Part shown: positions 32,280-35,741 of the stretch, piece by piece
Position numbering within the stretch: position 1 is the stretch's first letter
Layout: every line of letters begins with the position of its first letter
Notes under the pieces: generated by a model
Seen by the model: only the letters and a program-made list of their open reading frames with translations
Database searches by the model: none
Told to the model about the DNA's origin: nothing
DNA from: Clostridia bacterium
GTDB lineage: Bacteria > Bacillota > Clostridia > Oscillospirales > CAG-272
Assembly (NCBI GenBank): GCA_017451735.1
Contig: JAFTNU010000020.1
Span: forward strand, 1 to 35,741
Direction: 5' to 3'
DNA: 35,741 bases
Made by a program: the position numbers and the translations under genes

Positions 32280-33052
32280 TGGAAGCTGGAAGGATCACCT
32301 TTGCCAAGCTGTGCCATGAGGAGCTGCTTCGCGAAAAGGAGCGGGACGGCATCGGCCTTTATGCCGAAAAAAGACTGCACAGTGTACTCAAACGCTGGAT
32401 GTACGACGATTTCAGCGCTCATGAGCAAAAAGTGCCCCAACGGGATGGAAAAATCAGCCGTTTTGTGGCGGACATTCTCACCCCGGCGGGGGAGATCATC
32501 GAGATCCAGACGGGGGAGCTTTATCCGCTTTTGCGTAAAATTGCATTTTATATGGAAAAAACGGATCTCACCGTGACTCTGGTGCATCCGCTGACCGCTC
32601 AAAAATATGTCAGCTGGATGGACCCCGCCACGGGGGAGCTGGTGTCACGTAATAAATCGCCCCGTCACGATACGGTGCTTTCAGGTCTGGCTCTGCTCAA
32701 GCCCTTCGCACCGTATCTGGGGAATGAACGCTTTTCGGTGCTGTTCCCCTTAGTAGAGCTGGACGAATACCGCTTGCTGGACGGGGGCGGTCAAAGCAGG
32801 AAGCTGCGCTCACACCGCTATGAGCTGATTCCGTTGGCACTGCTTGATGCCGTACGGTTGCGGACCAAAGAGGATTATCTCGCCTGTCTGCCTACCGATC
32901 TGCCCCAACGGTTTGTGGCCAAAGCCTTTGGAAAACTCACCCGTTTGCGGGGATATGCTTTGTATGATGCCATTGCCGTGTTCGAGGCCCTGGGGGCGGT
33001 CGAGCGGATCGGAAAAGAGGGCAGAAGTACTTTGTTTGAACGAAAAATATGA
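32279..33052 (+). CDS. Unrecognised protein: PD-(D/E)XK-like N-terminal part and winged-helix-like tail
   Basis: 257 aa, sharing one base with the exporter stop (TGATG). I do not recognise a named family. Residues 25-80 have the order E30 (helix), D65 (VADIL) and E75-x-Q77 (IIEIQT), which fits the E-D-ExK/Q active-site pattern of PD-(D/E)XK phosphodiesterases; the ExQ variant is known in that fold. Residues about 100-130 include a WMDPATGELVSR hairpin. The last 50 residues (PQRFVAKAFGKLTRLRGYALYDAI then GRSTLFE) look like a winged helix. It could be a nuclease or a regulator. Co-translation with an ABC exporter is odd for either and may be only positional. Confidence 0.6.
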   Translation: MEAGRITFAKLCHEELLREKERDGIGLYAEKRLHSVLKRWMYDDFSAHEQKVPQRDGKISRFVADILTPAGEIIEIQTGELYPLLRKIAFYMEKTDLTVTLVHPLTAQKYVSWMDPATGELVSRNKSPRHDTVLSGLALLKPFAPYLGNERFSVLFPLVELDEYRLLDGGGQSRKLRSHRYELIPLALLDAVRLRTKEDYLACLPTDLPQRFVAKAFGKLTRLRGYALYDAIAVFEALGAVERIGKEGRSTLFERKI

Positions 33053-33057
33053 GCTTT

Positions 33058-33089
33058 GCCACGGTACGTTCTGTGCCGTGGCGCTTTTT
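33058..33089 (+). terminator. Intrinsic terminator upstream of glmS
   Basis: A 10-bp stem (33058-33067 with 33073-33082, one G-U) with loop GTTCT, then GCTTTTT. It closes the MarR/ABC operon 60 bases before glmS. Confidence 0.85.
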
Positions 33090-33151
33090 GTATGGAGCGC
33101 ATAGGCTGAAAGGGAGGGTCCATATCAAATTTTTTTCGGAAGGTGTACATT

Positions 33152-34984
33152 ATGTGCGGAATCATTGGATTTACGGGGCAGAAAGCAGCATTGCCCGTGT
33201 TACTGGAGGGGCTGGCCACACTGGAATACAGAGGGTATGACTCGGCCGGTGTAGCCCTTTGGGCAGATGGTATTCAAACGGTCAAAGCAGAGGGACGCTT
33301 ATCCCGTCTTGTTGAAAAATTGAAGGAACGTAGCAGTCTTTCGTTGGCCACATGCGGTATCGGGCACACCAGATGGGCCACGCACGGCGCCCCGGCCGAT
33401 CGCAACGCCCATCCTCACGCCACCGAGCGTCTTGCACTTGTGCACAACGGAATCATCGAAAACTATGCCGAGATCGGCGCGTTCCTGATCGAAAGGGGTT
33501 ATACCTTTGCATCGGAGACCGATACCGAAACCGCCGCACTGCTGATCGATTGGTTCTACGGGGAGTACGGCGACCCGCAACAGGCCATCTTTTCCGCGCT
33601 TTCCATGCTGCGTGGGTCGTATGCCTTCGGCGTGATCTTTCGGGAATATCCCGAGCGGATCTATGCCGTTCGAAAGGACAGTCCCCTGATCGTTGCCGCC
33701 ACTGCGGAAGGCGGCATTCTTGCCTCGGATGTGCCCGCCGTGCTGGCGCATTCCAAAGAGTATTATCGCCCGGAGGAGGAGATCCTGTCGGTGCTGGAGC
33801 CCGGGCGCGTGCGCTTTTACACCCGGGACGGTGCGGAGATCGACCAGAAAACGGAGCGTGTGGATTGGGATGTGACCCAGGCGCAAAAGGGGGGATGGCC
33901 CCATTTCATGCTCAAGGAGATCCATGAAGAGCCCGAGGCTTTGCGCCGCACCGTAGGTCACTATCTGAAGGATGGACTGCCGTATTTTGGCGTACCCGCT
34001 TTGGATTCGCCCTTCCCGGTCCGATTCCATGCCGTTCATATCGTGGCCTGCGGCACCGCCATGCATGCAGGACTCATCGGGCGTCATGTCATTGAAAAAT
34101 GGGCACGCTTGCCTGTTTCGGTGGAGGTGGCCAGTGAATTCCGCTACCGTGATCCGATCCTTTGCAAGAATGATCTGGTCATCCTTTTATCACAATCGGG
34201 AGAGACGGCCGATACCCTGGCGGCGCTCCGCCACGCCAAGGCGAAGGGAATTTATACGCTTGCTATTGTCAATGTGGTGGGCTCCTCGGTAGCGCGTGAG
34301 GCCGATAGTGTGCTTTATACCCCCGCGGGCCCCGAGATCGCGGTGGCAAGCACCAAGGCATACAGCGTGCAATGCGCGGTGCTTTATCTTTTGGCCTTGC
34401 GTCTGGCACTCTTGCGCGGGCAGATCGGTGAGGAAGAGGGAAAGCAATTGTGCACGGATCTGTACACGACCGTGCCCGAGGCGGTGCGTGAGGTGCTTTC
34501 CGAAAGTGACCGTATTCGTGATTGTGCAAGGGAGCTGATTACGGCCGAGCACCTATTTTATATCGGGCGGGATGTAGATCACGCTTTGTGCACGGAGGGG
34601 TCACTGAAGCTCAAGGAGATCTCCTATATCCATAGCGAGGCGTACGCCGCAGGGGAGCTGAAGCACGGCACGATCTCGTTGATTGAAGAGGGGACACCTG
34701 TGATCGCGCTGATGACCGCCTCCCATGTGGCCGAGAAGACGCTGACCGGCATCCGCGAGGTCAGATCTCGGGGTGCACAGGTGATTCTGATCACGACGGA
34801 GGCAATTGCTCAAGGGCTGGAGATTCCTTGCGATAAGCAAATTCTTTTGCCGGAGATCGCAGAAAAATTCGCTCCGTTTCCGGCTGTTTGCGTCCTGCAG
34901 CTCTTAGCCTATCATGTGGCGGCGCTCAAGGGGGCGGATGTGGATAAACCCCGTAATCTGGCGAAATCGGTGACTGTAGAGTAA
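33152..34984 (+). CDS. glmS: Glutamine-fructose-6-phosphate aminotransferase (isomerizing)
   Basis: 610 aa. GlmS makes glucosamine-6-phosphate from fructose-6-phosphate and glutamine, the first step toward UDP-GlcNAc. The start is ATG 33152, giving MCGIIGF so that Cys2 becomes the N-terminal nucleophile; an upstream GTG is rejected for that reason, and GGAAGG lies eight bases before the ATG. The glutaminase domain (to about 240) has HTRWATHG and HNGIIENY. Two SIS domains follow with CGTAMHAG, LSQSGETADTL and ASTKAYSVQ, and the C-terminus ends in LAKSVTVE as is invariant in the family. The upstream gap of under 100 bases is too short for a glmS ribozyme, and none is seen. It is the biosynthetic counterpart of the MurQ/kinase salvage operon. 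Confidence 0.97.
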   Translation: MCGIIGFTGQKAALPVLLEGLATLEYRGYDSAGVALWADGIQTVKAEGRLSRLVEKLKERSSLSLATCGIGHTRWATHGAPADRNAHPHATERLALVHNGIIENYAEIGAFLIERGYTFASETDTETAALLIDWFYGEYGDPQQAIFSALSMLRGSYAFGVIFREYPERIYAVRKDSPLIVAATAEGGILASDVPAVLAHSKEYYRPEEEILSVLEPGRVRFYTRDGAEIDQKTERVDWDVTQAQKGGWPHFMLKEIHEEPEALRRTVGHYLKDGLPYFGVPALDSPFPVRFHAVHIVACGTAMHAGLIGRHVIEKWARLPVSVEVASEFRYRDPILCKNDLVILLSQSGETADTLAALRHAKAKGIYTLAIVNVVGSSVAREADSVLYTPAGPEIAVASTKAYSVQCAVLYLLALRLALLRGQIGEEEGKQLCTDLYTTVPEAVREVLSESDRIRDCARELITAEHLFYIGRDVDHALCTEGSLKLKEISYIHSEAYAAGELKHGTISLIEEGTPVIALMTASHVAEKTLTGIREVRSRGAQVILITTEAIAQGLEIPCDKQILLPEIAEKFAPFPAVCVLQLLAYHVAALKGADVDKPRNLAKSVTVE

Positions 34985-34987
34985 GAG

Positions 34988-35028
34988 TGCGGCCCGTCCC
35001 CAAGCTTTTCGGGAACGGGCCGCATTTT
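34988..35028 (+). terminator. Intrinsic terminator of glmS
   Basis: A 10-bp GC stem (outer arms 34988-34997 and 35015-35024), one mismatch, then three more G-C pairs, followed by TTTT. It may also stop transcription of the converging spoVT fragment, although the minus-strand T-tract is poor. Confidence 0.85.
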
Positions 35029-35050
35029 GCGCACTTTTTTGGGGGATGAT

Positions 35051-35686
35051 TTAACTTTCCAGTTGTCTGCCGAGGAACCCGGCTGCAGTCTGGATCAGCT
35101 TGCTTTCCACATCGGCGGCGGGGAGCTTTTTATCCTCTTTATCGCCATTGGCAAGCGAGACCACGCAGCCAACGATGTCACCCTCTGACAGAATCGGCAT
35201 GGCGCAACGCACCGTGTGAGATCCGCCGTCGGCAATGGCAGGCACGGTGTCCATACCCTCGCGCCAGACATATAGGTTGCGGGATTCGATGATCTTTTCC
35301 AGCTCGTCGGAAAGCGATTTGTCGGCGTACTCCTTGCGAGGAACGCCTGCGGTGGCAATGACCGCGTCGCGGTCGCAGATGATGACCGACAGCGCACAGG
35401 TCTTGTGCAGGGTTTCGGCATATTCGCCGGCGAAAACGCCTAGCTCGCCGATGGGGGAATATTTTTTGAAGATGACTTCACCTTCGCGGTCGGTATAAAT
35501 TTCAAGAGGGTCGCCGTTGCTGACAACACGGACGTCCAAAACCCTATTTTTGCGCTTTTCGGCGCTTTGAACGGCTACCGATGCCAAATTTTCTTCCGTC
35601 TCCCCACTTGCGCATTGCAACAGCTGATATACGTCATCCTTAAATAAGATCTCCACGCGATCCGTGTGTACCACGATGCGCTCCAC
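35051..35686 (-). pseudogene. spoVT: 3' part of spoVT in a chimeric frame with recombinase sequence
   Basis: From 35518 down to the stop, the translation is stage V sporulation protein T, a forespore AbrB-type regulator: the end of the AbrB domain (NGDPLEIYTDREGEVIFKKY), the linker SPIGELGVFAGEYAETL and a GAF-like domain ending in TAAGFLGRQLES. What should precede it, about 30 residues (a MKATGIVRRIDDLGR-type strand and helix), is absent. The same frame instead continues upstream into about 56 codons of unrelated sequence resembling a serine recombinase C-terminus (VERIVVHTDRVEI). The DNA-binding swapped-hairpin of AbrB is thus cut in half. No start codon with a ribosome site belongs to this fragment. 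Either spoVT is interrupted by an element that can excise, or it is dead. Confidence 0.85.
35505..35530. other. Putative attachment-site junction within spoVT
   Basis: Recognisable spoVT coding sequence begins at about 35518, in the codons for Asn-Gly-Asp-Pro, and stops abruptly on the higher-coordinate side. The crossover core should lie within or beside the shared bases GCAACGGCGACC (minus strand). The exact core needs the other junction, which is outside the window. Confidence 0.5.
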
Positions 35687-35741
35687 CAGTAGGCAAAGAT
35701 CCTTTCGATCCAGCGTTGGCTTTTCAATGATGTCCCGTAAA
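35519..35741 (-). mobile_element. 3' end of a large serine recombinase gene (partial, frameshifted)
   Basis: The minus strand first encodes LRDIIEKPTLDRK in the frame starting at 35741. After one extra A at about 35700 it continues in the next frame as LCLLVERIVVHTDRVEILFK. Joined, this is the typical C-terminal segment of large serine recombinases of Firmicutes (helix, then V-E-R-I-V-V-H and a DRVEI strand). The catalytic N-terminal domain and the rest of the element lie beyond the window. The coding sequence runs in frame into the spoVT 3' part with no stop between. The one-base shift is a real inactivating mutation or a sequencing error. Confidence 0.65.

Noticed and set aside
33053-33151. 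glmS ribozyme/riboswitch upstream of glmS
   Set aside because: The gap is under 100 bases and is taken up by a terminator; no ribozyme core is visible.

Overview
The window looks like chromosome of an endospore-forming, probably anaerobic, gut-type Clostridia (Oscillospirales-like) bacterium of moderate GC. The evidence is a SpoIVB S55 peptidase, a SpoIIQ-like M23 peptidase, the 3' part of spoVT, strong sigma-A promoters and Shine-Dalgarno sites of Firmicutes type, BspA-like and Ig-like surface proteins, and two oxygen-sensitive glycyl-radical enzyme (GRE) systems. I saw no tRNA, rRNA, CRISPR array or complete insertion sequence.

Layout. 1-2.4 kb: a Fur-family regulator and 10-TM metal exporter operon (minus), with a Fur-type 7-1-7 operator on its promoter, divergent from a DMT transporter. 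2.4-4.8 kb: a two-domain metallo-beta-lactamase-fold hydrolase coupled to the transporter. 4.9-11.2 kb: a SpoIIQ-like peptidase, an LRR lipoprotein, an IscR-type Rrf2 regulator and a large Ig-domain surface protein split by a frameshift. 11.3-26.7 kb: a carbohydrate/radical-chemistry island. It holds two paralogous modules, each a GRE plus its radical-SAM activase with a divergent AraC regulator. Between them lie two glycoside-hydrolase-like genes, MurQ, and an unusual XRE-HTH/BadF-type amino-sugar kinase fusion. Module A also carries a beta-helix-like protein, itself frameshifted, between GRE and activase. Module B is visibly more A+T-rich, which suggests acquisition. 26.8-27.8 kb: spoIVB. 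28.0-33.1 kb: an operon of MarR regulator, two ABC exporter halves (one with a degenerate ATP site) and an unrecognised protein with a PD-(D/E)XK-like E-D-ExQ pattern plus a winged-helix tail. 33.2-35.0 kb: glmS. 35.05-35.74 kb: the 3' part of spoVT, fused at about 35518 to the 3' end of what looks like a large serine recombinase running off the window edge.

How the parts work together. Each AraC protein probably controls the GRE operon transcribed away from it; both regulators have the same promoter-to-start geometry. The minus operon kinase fusion-murQ-hydrolase looks like a self-sensing MurNAc/GlcNAc salvage unit. The Fur/exporter and MarR/ABC operons each have an operator palindrome next to the promoter and look autoregulated.

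The most interesting signal is the spoVT/serine-recombinase junction at the right end. It suggests a skin-like element that interrupts a sporulation regulator and whose excision could rebuild it. The recombinase remnant carries an apparent 1-base frameshift, so the element may instead be dead. Two other single-base frameshifts occur in the window (about 10816 and 13046), so sequencing error must be excluded.
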